A program made the translations under genes and the position numbers. The notes beneath the pieces are model-generated. The model saw only the letters and a list, made by a program, of their open reading frames with translations. It was not told the DNA's origin and made no database searches. Shown in pieces: positions 44,384 to 53,665 of a stretch of DNA of 64,000 nucleotides (its first letter is position 1; each line of letters starts with the position of its first letter). This DNA comes from Fibrisoma montanum (GTDB lineage: Bacteria; Bacteroidota; Bacteroidia; Cytophagales; Spirosomataceae): assembly GCF_003583365.1 (NCBI RefSeq), contig NZ_QXED01000005.1, positions 496,001-560,000 on the forward strand, read 5' to 3'.

Positions 44384-45157
44384 ATGTTCTCACTACACAA
44401 CAAAACGGCCCTCATTACCGGTGGAGCCAGTGGTATTGGGCTGGCGATTACGCAAACCTTTGCGCAGGCCGGGGCAACGGTTCATATTCTTGAAGTCAAC
44501 GCCGATCAGGCGCAGCAGGTGGCCGAACAGATCGTGGCCGAAGGGGGGAAGGCCCAGGCTCACGCGGTCGACGTATCGAATCAGGCCCAGGTGCTCGAAA
44601 CCGTAGACCGGATTGTGGCCAAGGGGCCCATTCATATTCTGGTCAACAACGCCGGTATTGCGCACGTCGGTACGGTCGAAACGACCAGCGAAGCCGATTT
44701 TGAGCGAATCTTCCGGGTCAACGTCAAGGGAGTTTACAACTGCCTGTACGCGGTCATTCCGCAGTTTAAAGCCAACGGGGGCGGGGTGGTGCTCAACATG
44801 GCATCAGTGGCGGCCACCATCGGGCTTCCCGACCGCTTTGCCTATTCCATGAGCAAAGGGGCCGTGCTGACGATGACGCTGCAGGTCGCTAAAGATTACC
44901 TCCGGCACAACATCCGCTGCAACTGCATCTCGCCGGCGCGGGTGCACACCCCCTTTGTCGACGGCTTTATTGCCAAAAATTACCCCGGCCAGGAGGCTGA
45001 AATGTTTGACAAACTGTCGAAAACGCAGCCCATCGGCCGCATGGCCAAACCGGCGGAGATTGGCGCCCTGGCCCTCTACCTCTGCTCCGACGAAGCCGGC
45101 TTTATCACCGGCTGCGACTACCCCATCGATGGCGGGTTCACGCGGCTAAACAATTGA
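44384..45157 (+). CDS. short-chain dehydrogenase/reductase
   Basis: 257 residues, classical SDR. Cofactor motif TGGASGIG (residues 13-20), NNAG near 88-91, catalytic Ser in NMASVA and YSMSK (Tyr-x-x-x-Lys), and the closing DGGFTRLNN. The downstream RVHTPFVDGF and SPARVHTPF loop resemble sugar-acid/L-fucose-type dehydrogenases. Next to a UxaA-type dehydratase it may act in sugar-acid degradation, but the substrate is inferred from context only. Confidence 0.92.
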   Translation: MFSLHNKTALITGGASGIGLAITQTFAQAGATVHILEVNADQAQQVAEQIVAEGGKAQAHAVDVSNQAQVLETVDRIVAKGPIHILVNNAGIAHVGTVETTSEADFERIFRVNVKGVYNCLYAVIPQFKANGGGVVLNMASVAATIGLPDRFAYSMSKGAVLTMTLQVAKDYLRHNIRCNCISPARVHTPFVDGFIAKNYPGQEAEMFDKLSKTQPIGRMAKPAEIGALALYLCSDEAGFITGCDYPIDGGFTRLNN

Positions 45158-45164
45158 CAGCCAC

Positions 45165-45202
45165 CCATGCCCTGACCGTTTTGGTGGCTGGTCAGGGCAT
45201 GG
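45165..45202. repeat. 13-bp inverted repeat after the SDR gene
   Basis: CCATGCCCTGACC (45165-45177) is exactly complementary to 45190-45202. An overlapping shorter pair, AGCCACC (45159-45165) with GGTGGCT (45183-45189), interlocks with it, so two alternative hairpins are possible. There is no T-run; it may still act as a terminator or RNA stability element of the preceding operon. Confidence 0.6.
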
Positions 45203-45338
45203 AATATGCATACCTCTGTATTCGGCGAATCTTGGCTGGCCGGCATTTGCAAAATCTTATATTGCGATTGCGGTAATTCCTGCCTCTTTCTTCTTATTTT
45301 TGACAGTTTCGCCCCAATTTATCTTCTTACCTATATCT

Positions 45339-48300
45339 ATGAAGAAACGTTTCCTTACGTTGCTTCTGGCGGCTGGTCTGTCTTATACAGGCTGGGCGCA
45401 GACAACGTTTCCCCGCAACGGGGTGTTCGACGAGCGGCCAGGTCTGTACGCCTTTACCAACGCCACCATCATCGTTGATCCCCAGACTACCCTCCGTAAT
45501 GCAACGCTGCTGATCCGCGATGGTCGGGTCGATGCCGTCGGATCCAACGTGAATCTGCCCGCCGGTACGGTCGTGACCGATCTGAAAGGCAAGTCAATTT
45601 ATCCCGCTCTGATTGATCTGGACTCAGACTACGGTATGCCGGAGGTACGGCGCGAGCCCCGCAACTTCGGCGCTCCTCCGCAGTATGAATCCAACAAGAA
45701 AGGTGCCTATTACTGGAATCAGGCCATACAGCCCGAGAATGACGCCAGTCTGCTGTTCAAAGCCAACAGTGCCAAAGCCGACGAACTTCGTAAAATCGGT
45801 TTTGGGGTTGTGCTGACGCATAACCACGACGGCATTGCCCGGGGTTCGGGGGCGCTGGTAACCCTGGCCGACGACCGCGAAAATACGCTTGTGCTGAAAC
45901 CGAACGTAACGGCTCACTACTCGTTCAGCAAAGGCAGTTCGGGGCAAACGTACCCCAACTCGATGATGGGCTCCATTGCGCTGCTCCGGCAGGCACTCTA
46001 CGATGCCGACTGGTACAAGCGTGGGGGAAACCGGGAGCAGGCCAACCTGTCGCTGGATGCGTTCAGTCGGCTGGCGGGCCTGCCGACGTTCTTCGACGCC
46101 GGTGACAAGCTGGGGGTGCTGCGGGCCGATAAACTCGGCGATGAATTTGGGACGCAGTACGTAATTCGGGGCGGTGGCGATGAGTACCAGCGCATCGATG
46201 AGATCAAGGCGACCGGGGCTGCGCTGATCGTGCCGGTCAATTTCCCCCAGGCCTTCGACGTGGAAGACCCCTGGGATGCCGACAACGTATCGCTCGCCGA
46301 GCTGAAGCACTGGGAAATGGCCCCGATGAATGCCGCCCGGGTGGCGGGGGCGAACATCCCCTTCGCGCTGACTACCGCTGGTCTGCGGGATAAGAAAGAG
46401 TTCTGGGCAAACGTCCGGAAGGCCATCGAGAACGGTTTGTCCGAAGAAAAAGCCCTCGAAGCCCTGACGGTGGCCCCCGCCCGGCTGGTCAAGGCCGACG
46501 ATATGCTGGGGACCCTGCAGAAAGGCCGGGTCGCGAACTTCATCATCACCTCGGGCAGCCTGTTCAGCCCCGACGTGGTCATCTACGAAAACTGGATTCG
46601 CGGCAAACAGTACGTCATCGGCAACAAGGACGCGGCCGACCTCCGCGGAACCTGGCAACTGACCGTTGGCGACCGGTCGAATCTGAAACTGAACATTACG
46701 GGCAAATCGGCCGATAAGCTGGATTATCAGATCATGGCCGATACGACCAAGATTACGCCGAAGGTATCAATCAGTAACGATCTGATTACCATGCAGGTGC
46801 CGCTGGACAAGCGATCCGGCACGACGCGCCTGACCGGCTACCGCACCTCGCCGACAAACCTTCGGGGGGATGGCGAATCGCCCGATGGCAAACGCATCAC
46901 GTGGTCGGCGGACCGTACCGCCGACGCGCCAACCTCAGCAACCGCTACCGCGGCTGCGTCGTCGACGGCTACGTCGCCCGTGGCAACGACCGCCAGTGCA
47001 ACCGTACTGTATCCGTTTGTCGGTATGGGGAATCCGCAGAAGCCAAAGACCCAGACGATGCTGATTAAAAACGCGACGGTCTGGACGAACGAAAAAGACG
47101 GCGTGATGCAGGGAGCCGACGTGCTGGTGCGCGATGGTAAGATTGCGCAGGTAGGCAAGAACCTGACCGCGCCCGCCGGAGCGAACGTAATCGACGGGAC
47201 GGGCAAACACCTGACCAACGGGATCATCGACGAGCATTCGCACATTGCCCTGTTCTCGATCAATGAAGGTGGTCAGTCCAGCTCGGCGGAGGTTCGCATG
47301 GCCGACGTAATCGATTCGGAAGATGTCAACATCTATCGGCAGCTGGCCGGGGGCGTTACGTCGTCGCAGCTGCTGCATGGTTCGGCCAACGCCATCGGTG
47401 GCCAGTCGGCGCTCGTGAAACTCAAGTGGGGCGAATCGCCGGAAGGGCTGCTGATCAAAGGGGCGGATGGCTTTATCAAATTTGCCCTCGGCGAAAACGT
47501 CAAGCAGGCGAACTACCCGAACCCGAACGTACTGAGCCGCTTCCCGCAGTCGCGGATGGGCGTGGAGCAGATTTACATGGACCACTTCACCCGCGCCCGC
47601 GAATACGACAAAGCCTGGGCGGCTTACAACAAACTGCCGGCTAAGGACAAAGCGAAAGCGACACCCCCGCGCCGGGACATTGAGCTGGATGCGCTGGCCG
47701 AAATCCTGAACGCCAAACGCTTCATTACGTGCCACTCCTACGTACAGTCGGAGATCAACATGCTCCTGCACGTTGCCGATTCGCTGGGCTTCAAAGTCAA
47801 TACGTTCACGCACATTCTGGAAGGCTACAAAGTGGCCGACAAGATGGCGAAACACGGGGCGGGCGGATCATCCTTCGCCGACTGGTGGGCCTACAAAATG
47901 GAGGTAAAAGACGCCATTCCGTATAATGCGGCTCTGATGCACCGCCAGGGCATTACCGTATCGATCAACTCCGACGATGCTGAAATGGCCCGCCGACTGA
48001 ATCAGGAAGCCGCCAAAGCGGTCGAATATGGGGGGATTTCCGAAGAAGATGCCTGGAAAATGGTGACGCTGAACCCGGCCAAACTCCTCCACCTCGACAA
48101 CCGGCTCGGCAGCATCCGGGCGGGTAAGGATGCTGATCTGGTGCTGTGGAATGCCAATCCGCTCGCCATCTACGCCCGGCCGGAAAAGACCATCATCGAC
48201 GGCGCCGTTTACTTCGACCTCCAGGCCGAAGACCGTAAACACGAGGAACTGCAGAAAGAACGCGCCCGACTGATCCAGAAAATGCTGACGGCGAAGTCGG

Positions 48301-48416
48301 GTGGAGCGCAGACCCAGCGCCCGAATTTCCGGCGGCAGCGGATGTGGCACTGCGAGGACGTTGAAGGCGTAATGGCGGAGGGTGAAGAACAGGAACAGGC
48401 TGAAACCCAGAAGTAG
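45339..48416 (+). CDS. exported tandem amidohydrolase protein
   Basis: 1025 residues from the ATG at 45339, which opens a signal peptide (RFLTLLLAAGLSYTGWAQ); the frame is open 13 codons further upstream without a better start. It has two amidohydrolase units. The first (about 30-440) has the composite beta-sandwich (TLLIRDGRVDAVGSN) but its metal strand reads YPALIDLDSDYG, without HxH. The second (about 585-1000) has TNGIIDEHSHIALFS with HxH, a later CHSYVQSEINML and SINSDDAEMARRLNQEAAKA, so it keeps the metal ligands. Imidazolonepropionase-like and related exported amidohydrolases act on cyclic amides or peptides. A Thr/Ala/Ser-rich linker joins the halves. A shorter relative is encoded next. 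Confidence 0.88.
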   Translation: MKKRFLTLLLAAGLSYTGWAQTTFPRNGVFDERPGLYAFTNATIIVDPQTTLRNATLLIRDGRVDAVGSNVNLPAGTVVTDLKGKSIYPALIDLDSDYGMPEVRREPRNFGAPPQYESNKKGAYYWNQAIQPENDASLLFKANSAKADELRKIGFGVVLTHNHDGIARGSGALVTLADDRENTLVLKPNVTAHYSFSKGSSGQTYPNSMMGSIALLRQALYDADWYKRGGNREQANLSLDAFSRLAGLPTFFDAGDKLGVLRADKLGDEFGTQYVIRGGGDEYQRIDEIKATGAALIVPVNFPQAFDVEDPWDADNVSLAELKHWEMAPMNAARVAGANIPFALTTAGLRDKKEFWANVRKAIENGLSEEKALEALTVAPARLVKADDMLGTLQKGRVANFIITSGSLFSPDVVIYENWIRGKQYVIGNKDAADLRGTWQLTVGDRSNLKLNITGKSADKLDYQIMADTTKITPKVSISNDLITMQVPLDKRSGTTRLTGYRTSPTNLRGDGESPDGKRITWSADRTADAPTSATATAAASSTATSPVATTASATVLYPFVGMGNPQKPKTQTMLIKNATVWTNEKDGVMQGADVLVRDGKIAQVGKNLTAPAGANVIDGTGKHLTNGIIDEHSHIALFSINEGGQSSSAEVRMADVIDSEDVNIYRQLAGGVTSSQLLHGSANAIGGQSALVKLKWGESPEGLLIKGADGFIKFALGENVKQANYPNPNVLSRFPQSRMGVEQIYMDHFTRAREYDKAWAAYNKLPAKDKAKATPPRRDIELDALAEILNAKRFITCHSYVQSEINMLLHVADSLGFKVNTFTHILEGYKVADKMAKHGAGGSSFADWWAYKMEVKDAIPYNAALMHRQGITVSINSDDAEMARRLNQEAAKAVEYGGISEEDAWKMVTLNPAKLLHLDNRLGSIRAGKDADLVLWNANPLAIYARPEKTIIDGAVYFDLQAEDRKHEELQKERARLIQKMLTAKSGGAQTQRPNFRRQRMWHCEDVEGVMAEGEEQEQAETQK

Positions 48417-48479
48417 ACGACCGGGCAACGGCAACCGCTGCGGAATCGCTGCTGCCTCTGCGTTTAAACACATACTGAC

Positions 48480-49787
48480 ATGAAACAGACATTTTTAACC
48501 ATACTCGCTTTCGCGGCCATCACGCTGGCGAACGCCCAGAATCCGGCTCCGGCCAAGCCCCAGGAGCGGGCTGTTGCCCTGACCGGCGCGACGATTCACG
48601 TCGGCAATGGGCAGGTGATTCAGAACGGAACTATTGTTTTTGATAAGGGCGTAATCACGGCGGTGGGCAACGGCGATACGCCGACCGCCGGGGCCGAGGT
48701 CATCAGCGTCGCCGGTAAGCACGTGTATCCCGGTTTGATTTCGCCCGCGTCGCTGGTGGGCCTGCAGGAGGTTTCGGCCGTGCGTTCAACGGTCGATTCG
48801 CGGGAGATCGGCGTCCTGAACCCCAACGTCCGGGCCCTGATTGCCTACAACACCGACTCCGAAGTCATTCCGACCATTCGCAACAACGGTATTCTGCTGA
48901 CGCAGGCTATGCCATTAGGCGGTACTGTATCGGGGTGTTCGTCGATCATGCATACCGACGGCTGGAACTGGGAGGATGCCGTACTGAAAAAAGACGACGG
49001 TATGTGGCTGAACTGGCCGGGCTATTTCGCGCGTAGTTTCAACATGGAAGACTTCTCGGTGTCGCTGCGAAAGAACGACAACCGGAGCAAGGCCATCGAC
49101 GCGCTACAGGCCACGTTTGCTGATGCGAAGGCCTACGCGGCTATCAAGAACCCCGAGCCGATGAACCTGAAGCTGGAGGCCATGCGGGGGCTGTTTACCG
49201 GAGCCGCCAACCTGTACATCCGGGCCGATTTCGGGAAGGATATTATCGAATCAGTGAAGTTTGCCAAGTCGTTTGGTATCCCGAAGGTGGTGATCGTGGG
49301 TGGCGAAGAAGCCCACCGGGCCGTTGACTTTTTGAAGGAAAACAACGTACCCGTGATTCTGAGCGCGCTGCACCGCCTGCCCAACCGGCAGGACGAAGAC
49401 GTGGACCTGCCGTACCGGATGCCGGGCATTTTGCAGAAGGCGGGTATTCTGGTAGCGCTGAGCTACGCCGACGAGTGGTGGCGGACCCGTAACCTGGCGT
49501 TCCTGGCAGGTACGGCCGTCGGGTTTGGTGTCGGCGATCGCGAGGAGGCTTTGAAGATGATCACATCCAACACCGCCAAAATTCTCGGGGTTGACAAGCA
49601 GGTCGGTACGCTTGAAAAAGGCAAACACGCCACTCTGTTTGTCTCAAAAGGCGACGCGCTCGACATGCGGACCAACGTAATCGAACACGCGTTCATCCAG
49701 GGCCGTCACGTCAATCTGGACGATAAGCACAAGCGGCTGTACAACATATACCGCGAAAAGTATAATCAGCCAATGCAGGGGAAGTAG
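48480..49787 (+). CDS. exported amidohydrolase-like protein lacking the HxH motif
   Basis: 435 residues with a signal peptide ending at LANAQ. The composite-domain start (GATIHVGNGQVIQNGTIVFDKGVITAVG) and the MITSNTAKILGVDKQVGTLEKGKHATLFV end are those of the amidohydrolase superfamily. At the metal strand it has YPGLISPASLVGL in place of PGLIDxHxH, and no other His ligand set is obvious, so it is probably catalytically altered or structural. It begins 63 bases after the tandem amidohydrolase and likely forms an operon and perhaps a complex with it. Confidence 0.85.
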   Translation: MKQTFLTILAFAAITLANAQNPAPAKPQERAVALTGATIHVGNGQVIQNGTIVFDKGVITAVGNGDTPTAGAEVISVAGKHVYPGLISPASLVGLQEVSAVRSTVDSREIGVLNPNVRALIAYNTDSEVIPTIRNNGILLTQAMPLGGTVSGCSSIMHTDGWNWEDAVLKKDDGMWLNWPGYFARSFNMEDFSVSLRKNDNRSKAIDALQATFADAKAYAAIKNPEPMNLKLEAMRGLFTGAANLYIRADFGKDIIESVKFAKSFGIPKVVIVGGEEAHRAVDFLKENNVPVILSALHRLPNRQDEDVDLPYRMPGILQKAGILVALSYADEWWRTRNLAFLAGTAVGFGVGDREEALKMITSNTAKILGVDKQVGTLEKGKHATLFVSKGDALDMRTNVIEHAFIQGRHVNLDDKHKRLYNIYREKYNQPMQGK

Positions 49788-49851
49788 CCGCCCCGGTTTG
49801 AGCCGACAACGTATATGTGAAAAATTAAGGACTGAACCTAGGGTACGTGAG

Positions 49852-49883
49852 CGGGCCGATTTTTGATCGGCCCGTTTTTTTTT
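49852..49883 (+). terminator. Rho-independent terminator of the amidohydrolase operon
   Basis: A 9-bp stem (CGGGCCGAT at 49852-49860 with ATCGGCCCG at 49866-49874) around TTTTG is followed by nine T (49875-49883). It ends 70 bases before the corA start. Confidence 0.92.
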
Positions 49884-49953
49884 GAACTTTGCGGCCGGAG
49901 ATACGGCTTCATCCGTACATCTATTACCTATCGTAAAATCGGGTTGCTCAACC

Positions 49954-50904
49954 ATGATTCGCATCTTTCAGCAAGACGAAACCGCCGTTCGAAAAATCCG
50001 TGACATCGATTCGTTCTCGAACACAGAGCGAACGCTGTGGGTGGATCTGCAAAACCCGACATCAGGTGAGATCAAGAGCGTTGAAGAAAAGTTTGACGTT
50101 GATTTTCTGAGCCAGCAGGAGCAGGCCGAGATTGAAAGCAGTTCGCGGTACATCGAGGAGGACGATTTCCTGATTGCCAACTCCAACTTCATGATTCCGC
50201 ACCAGGACGAAGGCTATATCAACGTACCGGTGAGCTTCATTCTGAAAGACGATACGCTGTTTACCTACCGCAATGCTGACCTGAAGTCGTTTGCCGATAC
50301 GGTGCGGAGGATCAAATCGAAGCGGGCGACGTTTAAAGACGGCGGACAGATTATGATCACCATTTTCGAATCCCGGATCGACGCCGATGCCGACCTGGTC
50401 GAAGCTGTATCCAGAGAGGTCAAAGCGATTAATCGCCAACTGGATCTGGATTCGAATCTGGACCGCGACATGCTGCTGCAAATCAACGAATATCAGGAGC
50501 TGACCATGACCATCCGCGAGAACGTGGTGGACAAGCAGCGGGTGATCTCGTCCATGATCCGGTCCGACGGCTGGTTCACCGACGACGAACAGCTTCGCTT
50601 GCGGGCGCTCATCAAAGACATTAACTCGCTCATCGACCACACTAACTTCATCTTCGAGCGGCTGGAATTTCTGCAGAATACCTACCTCGGTCTGATCGAC
50701 CTGGAGCAGAACCGGGTCGTTAAAATCTTCACGGTTGTGTCGCTGATTTTCCTGCCGCCAACGCTCCTGGCGAGTATGTGGGGGATGAACTTCGATGCCA
50801 TGCCCGAACTGCACTGGTCGCTGGGCTACCCCACGGCCATTGCCGCCATGATCCTGTCGTCGGTCGGGACGTGGTACATCTTCAAACGCAAGAACTGGCT
50901 GTAG
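49954..50904 (+). CDS. corA: CorA-type magnesium/cobalt transporter
   Basis: 316 residues from the ATG at 49954; an upstream in-frame ATG at 49882 lies inside the preceding terminator and is rejected. The large N-terminal cytoplasmic domain is acidic and alpha/beta. It is followed by the long stalk helix and two membrane helices at the C-terminus, with the essential loop motif in MWGMNFDAMPELHW (GMN) after TM1. The family mediates divalent metal uptake as a pentamer. Length and motif are intact. Confidence 0.94.
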   Translation: MIRIFQQDETAVRKIRDIDSFSNTERTLWVDLQNPTSGEIKSVEEKFDVDFLSQQEQAEIESSSRYIEEDDFLIANSNFMIPHQDEGYINVPVSFILKDDTLFTYRNADLKSFADTVRRIKSKRATFKDGGQIMITIFESRIDADADLVEAVSREVKAINRQLDLDSNLDRDMLLQINEYQELTMTIRENVVDKQRVISSMIRSDGWFTDDEQLRLRALIKDINSLIDHTNFIFERLEFLQNTYLGLIDLEQNRVVKIFTVVSLIFLPPTLLASMWGMNFDAMPELHWSLGYPTAIAAMILSSVGTWYIFKRKNWL

Positions 50905-51072
50905 GGATTCAGCCCCTGAGCGGTTACCGTTCGATTGATAAGCCGCTGATACATAGACCGGTTAATAAGCCCTTTTAAGAAGGAAGCGTCTGCCCGATTT
51001 ATCTTTGAGGAGCAACCGGGCCGGCGAAGGTCGACTGGTTGCGTAGTGTACCGGTTATTTCCTGCCTGACAC

Positions 51073-52050
51073 ATGGTAACCACGGAAGAGATTGAACACA
51101 CCCTCGGGGAAGTTTACCGCCTGGCCAAGGCAACATCGGTTCATATCGAACAGCCGGACCTGGCTCGCATCAGGGTTGGCGTCGAAGAACTAAGCGGAGC
51201 CAAACTGTTTCATAACCAAATCACTACCGAAAACGGTCGTCTGATTGTTCCCGCCCGGCGACCTGAGTCGGCGATGATCATGTATTTCCAGCTTGGAGGC
51301 AAATGTACGTTCAATCTGAACCATCAGTATAAGGTGCCCGAGCGCCATCATTGCCTCTGTTATTTGCCGGTATTTCAGTCCGATTTTATCGTTGGTGAAC
51401 ATAAATCATTCCACGGCCTGTCGATCCAGTTCAAGCCGGACGAAGTGGCCGCGCAACTGCTCGAAGAAGGTATGTCAGACGACGATTGGCTGCGCTTACT
51501 GGGAGATAGCGATCAGCCGTTTTCGACCGTCAGGGAAAGCCGCCCAATAAGCCTGAACATGCAGTCGACGGTGCATCAACTGCTCAATTGCCCGTACAAA
51601 GGCAAATTCGGACAGACGTACAAAGACGCGCTTATCCGGCTGATGCTCGTTGAGCAGTTGATTGTTTTTCGGCAGGATCGGCAAGCGATGGCCGTAGTAA
51701 CCGATACGAAACTGAGTCGTCGGGATATCGATACGTTGCAGGCGGTGAAGACGTACCTCGACCAGCACTATCTCGATGAGCTGTCGCTGGAGAAGATAGT
51801 CAAACTCTTTGGCCTGAACACCTTCAAGCTCAAGTACGGGTTCAGGAAACTGTTCGATACGTCGGTGATGCGCTACATCGACGACCAGAAAATGGCCTAC
51901 GCCCGCCGGTTGCTGCTCGATGAGAAGCAGGAGGTCTGGACCGTAGCTGATCAACTGGGCTACAACCATTACACCAACTTCAGTACGGCTTTCAAGCGTC
52001 GGTTTGGCTACTCACCCGCTCAGCTCAAAGAACAGGCAGTCGTGTCATAA
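51073..52050 (+). CDS. AraC family transcriptional regulator
   Basis: 325 residues. The DNA-binding end: LQAVKTYLDQHYLDELSLEKIVKLFGLNTFKLKYGFRKLFDTSVMRYIDDQKMAYARRLL, then VADQLGYNHYTNFSTAFKRRFGYSPAQL. The N-terminal 220 residues are a sensor domain (VPERHHCLCYLP and FQSDFIVGEHKSF). Layout and length are alike to the regulator at 35704-36687. It is directly upstream of the haloperoxidase-like and FecA-like genes on the same strand, a common arrangement for siderophore/iron-uptake control, but a strong terminator separates it from them. Confidence 0.92.
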   Translation: MVTTEEIEHTLGEVYRLAKATSVHIEQPDLARIRVGVEELSGAKLFHNQITTENGRLIVPARRPESAMIMYFQLGGKCTFNLNHQYKVPERHHCLCYLPVFQSDFIVGEHKSFHGLSIQFKPDEVAAQLLEEGMSDDDWLRLLGDSDQPFSTVRESRPISLNMQSTVHQLLNCPYKGKFGQTYKDALIRLMLVEQLIVFRQDRQAMAVVTDTKLSRRDIDTLQAVKTYLDQHYLDELSLEKIVKLFGLNTFKLKYGFRKLFDTSVMRYIDDQKMAYARRLLLDEKQEVWTVADQLGYNHYTNFSTAFKRRFGYSPAQLKEQAVVS

Positions 52051-52072
52051 CAGAACGCCCCGCACCAGTTGC

Positions 52073-52111
52073 AAACCGCCCCACCGGACGTCCGGTGGGG
52101 CGGTTTGTTTT
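52073..52111 (+). terminator. Rho-independent terminator after the AraC gene
   Basis: A perfect 34-base palindrome (52073-52106; AAACCGCCCCACCGGAC and its complement) is followed by GTTTTT. Twenty-three bases separate it from the AraC stop codon. Confidence 0.9.
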
Positions 52112-52232
52112 TCAGGCTATCCGGCCCGTATCAGGAAATACCTTTCGCATAGGTGCTAATCCGTTTCGCATATCCGGCACCCGGACAAGGGGCTGCAACT
52201 TTGTCCCGTAAACCAAACACTAGTTGATCACA

Positions 52233-53537
52233 ATGAAAAAGTTAAACATGTTCACTATCCTCTTCAGCGTTCTGCTGCTGTTGGCCTGTAAGTTTTCAAA
52301 TGGCGTAGATCCCTCGGCTGATGGGAAAAAACCGCTGCTGGCCAACTACTCAAATCAGGTCATTCTGGATTGGAATCAGATGGCTTACCAGGCAATGGGC
52401 GGACCGGCGTATCAGCACAGTTTGCTGGCATCGCGGATCAATGCAATGGTTCACCTGGCCATGCACGACGCCCTGAACAGCATCGCTCCGGCTTACCAGA
52501 CGTATGCGTTCTTCCGCGAGGAGCGTGACGCCGAACCGATCGCAGCAGCCGCGTCGGCCGCCCATGCGGTGCTGACGGCTTCTTTCCCGGACAAAAAAGC
52601 TATGCTGGATTCGGCTTTGACGCAGTCGCTGGCCAAGGTGCCAACCGGCGACCGGCTCAACCGGGGTATTGCGCTGGGTAAAGAAGCCGCCGGTGCTATT
52701 TTGGCCAAACGCCAGAACGACGGAGCCCTGCAGGATCCAATCGCCGTAATTGACCCCACGGCTCAGCCGGGCGAGTACCAGGTTGTAACTCCATTCAACT
52801 TCATCTTTGCCCCGTTCTGGAAACAGATGCAGCCGTTTGGACTGACCGCGCCCAACCAGTTCCGCGTGGGACCGCAACCGGCGCTGATCAGCCAGGAATA
52901 CGCCAGGGATTTTGAGGAGGTGAAAACCGTTGGTATGAAAGACAGCAAAACGCGCACGGCCGATCAGACGGCTTACGGCAAGTTCTGGTACGAGTTTTCG
53001 GAGGCTGGCTGGAACCGGGTTGCCCGCGCGGCCTTATCCGGTCGCAAACTGGATCTGCTGGCTACCGCACGGCTCTTTGCTCTGGTCAACATGGCACTGG
53101 CGGATGCCTACACGGCCGGTTGGGAATCGAAGTTTTACTACAATTTCTGGCGGCCATTGACGGCTATTCAAAAAGCCGAAACTGACGGTAATGACATGAC
53201 GAGCGCCGATGCAAGCTGGGAACCGTTGTTGCCGACGCCACCGGTACAGGACTATCCGTCGACGCACAGTGCCCTTGGCAATGCTGCGGCCACGGTGTTG
53301 GCAAACGTTCTGGGAGATAAAACCGGCTTCTCGATGAACTCTCCCACGGCTGACCCGGCTACCCCAACGCGTAGCTTCAGAAGCTTCAGCCAGGCGGCCC
53401 AGGAGAACGCTGACTCTCGGGTGCGGATAGGGATTCACTTCCGGTTCTCCTGTGATGCGGGTCTGGATATGGGCGGTAAAATCGGTCAGTGGACGGTAGA
53501 TAACCACCTGAAGCCTAAAGTAACCGCCATCAGGTAA
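52233..53537 (+). CDS. vanadium-dependent haloperoxidase/PAP2-type lipoprotein
   Basis: 434 residues from the ATG at 52233. A lipoprotein signal ends with the lipobox LLLLACKF. The PAP2 / vanadium haloperoxidase superfamily motifs follow: KFWYEFSEAGWNRVARAAL, PVQDYPSTHSALGNAA (the PSGH-like segment) and SRVRIGIHFRFSCDAGLDMG (Arg and His of the phosphate/vanadate pocket). These enzymes oxidise halides with hydrogen peroxide or are acid phosphatases. The usual PSGH reads PSTHS here. It lies between an AraC regulator and a FecA-like receptor; secreted or envelope-bound by lipidation. Whether vanadate or phosphate is bound cannot be told. Confidence 0.88.
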   Translation: MKKLNMFTILFSVLLLLACKFSNGVDPSADGKKPLLANYSNQVILDWNQMAYQAMGGPAYQHSLLASRINAMVHLAMHDALNSIAPAYQTYAFFREERDAEPIAAAASAAHAVLTASFPDKKAMLDSALTQSLAKVPTGDRLNRGIALGKEAAGAILAKRQNDGALQDPIAVIDPTAQPGEYQVVTPFNFIFAPFWKQMQPFGLTAPNQFRVGPQPALISQEYARDFEEVKTVGMKDSKTRTADQTAYGKFWYEFSEAGWNRVARAALSGRKLDLLATARLFALVNMALADAYTAGWESKFYYNFWRPLTAIQKAETDGNDMTSADASWEPLLPTPPVQDYPSTHSALGNAAATVLANVLGDKTGFSMNSPTADPATPTRSFRSFSQAAQENADSRVRIGIHFRFSCDAGLDMGGKIGQWTVDNHLKPKVTAIR

Positions 53538-53554
53538 GCCCTTTGCCGCACGGG

Positions 53555-53595
53555 TTGACTCATCCGGTACGTAGTGAAGTGGCCGGATGAGTCAA
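53555..53595. repeat. hairpin after the haloperoxidase gene
   Basis: TTGACTCATCCGG (53555-53567) is exactly complementary to CCGGATGAGTCAA (53583-53595), with a 15-base loop. There is no T-run, so it is a weak terminator or an RNA end signal between this gene and the FecA-like receptor. Confidence 0.6.
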
Positions 53596-53665
53596 TGGGT
53601 AAGCCGGGTAACGCTTTCAGTATACCATCACATCAGGATCAACCGCATAGTCCTCTTTACCACTC

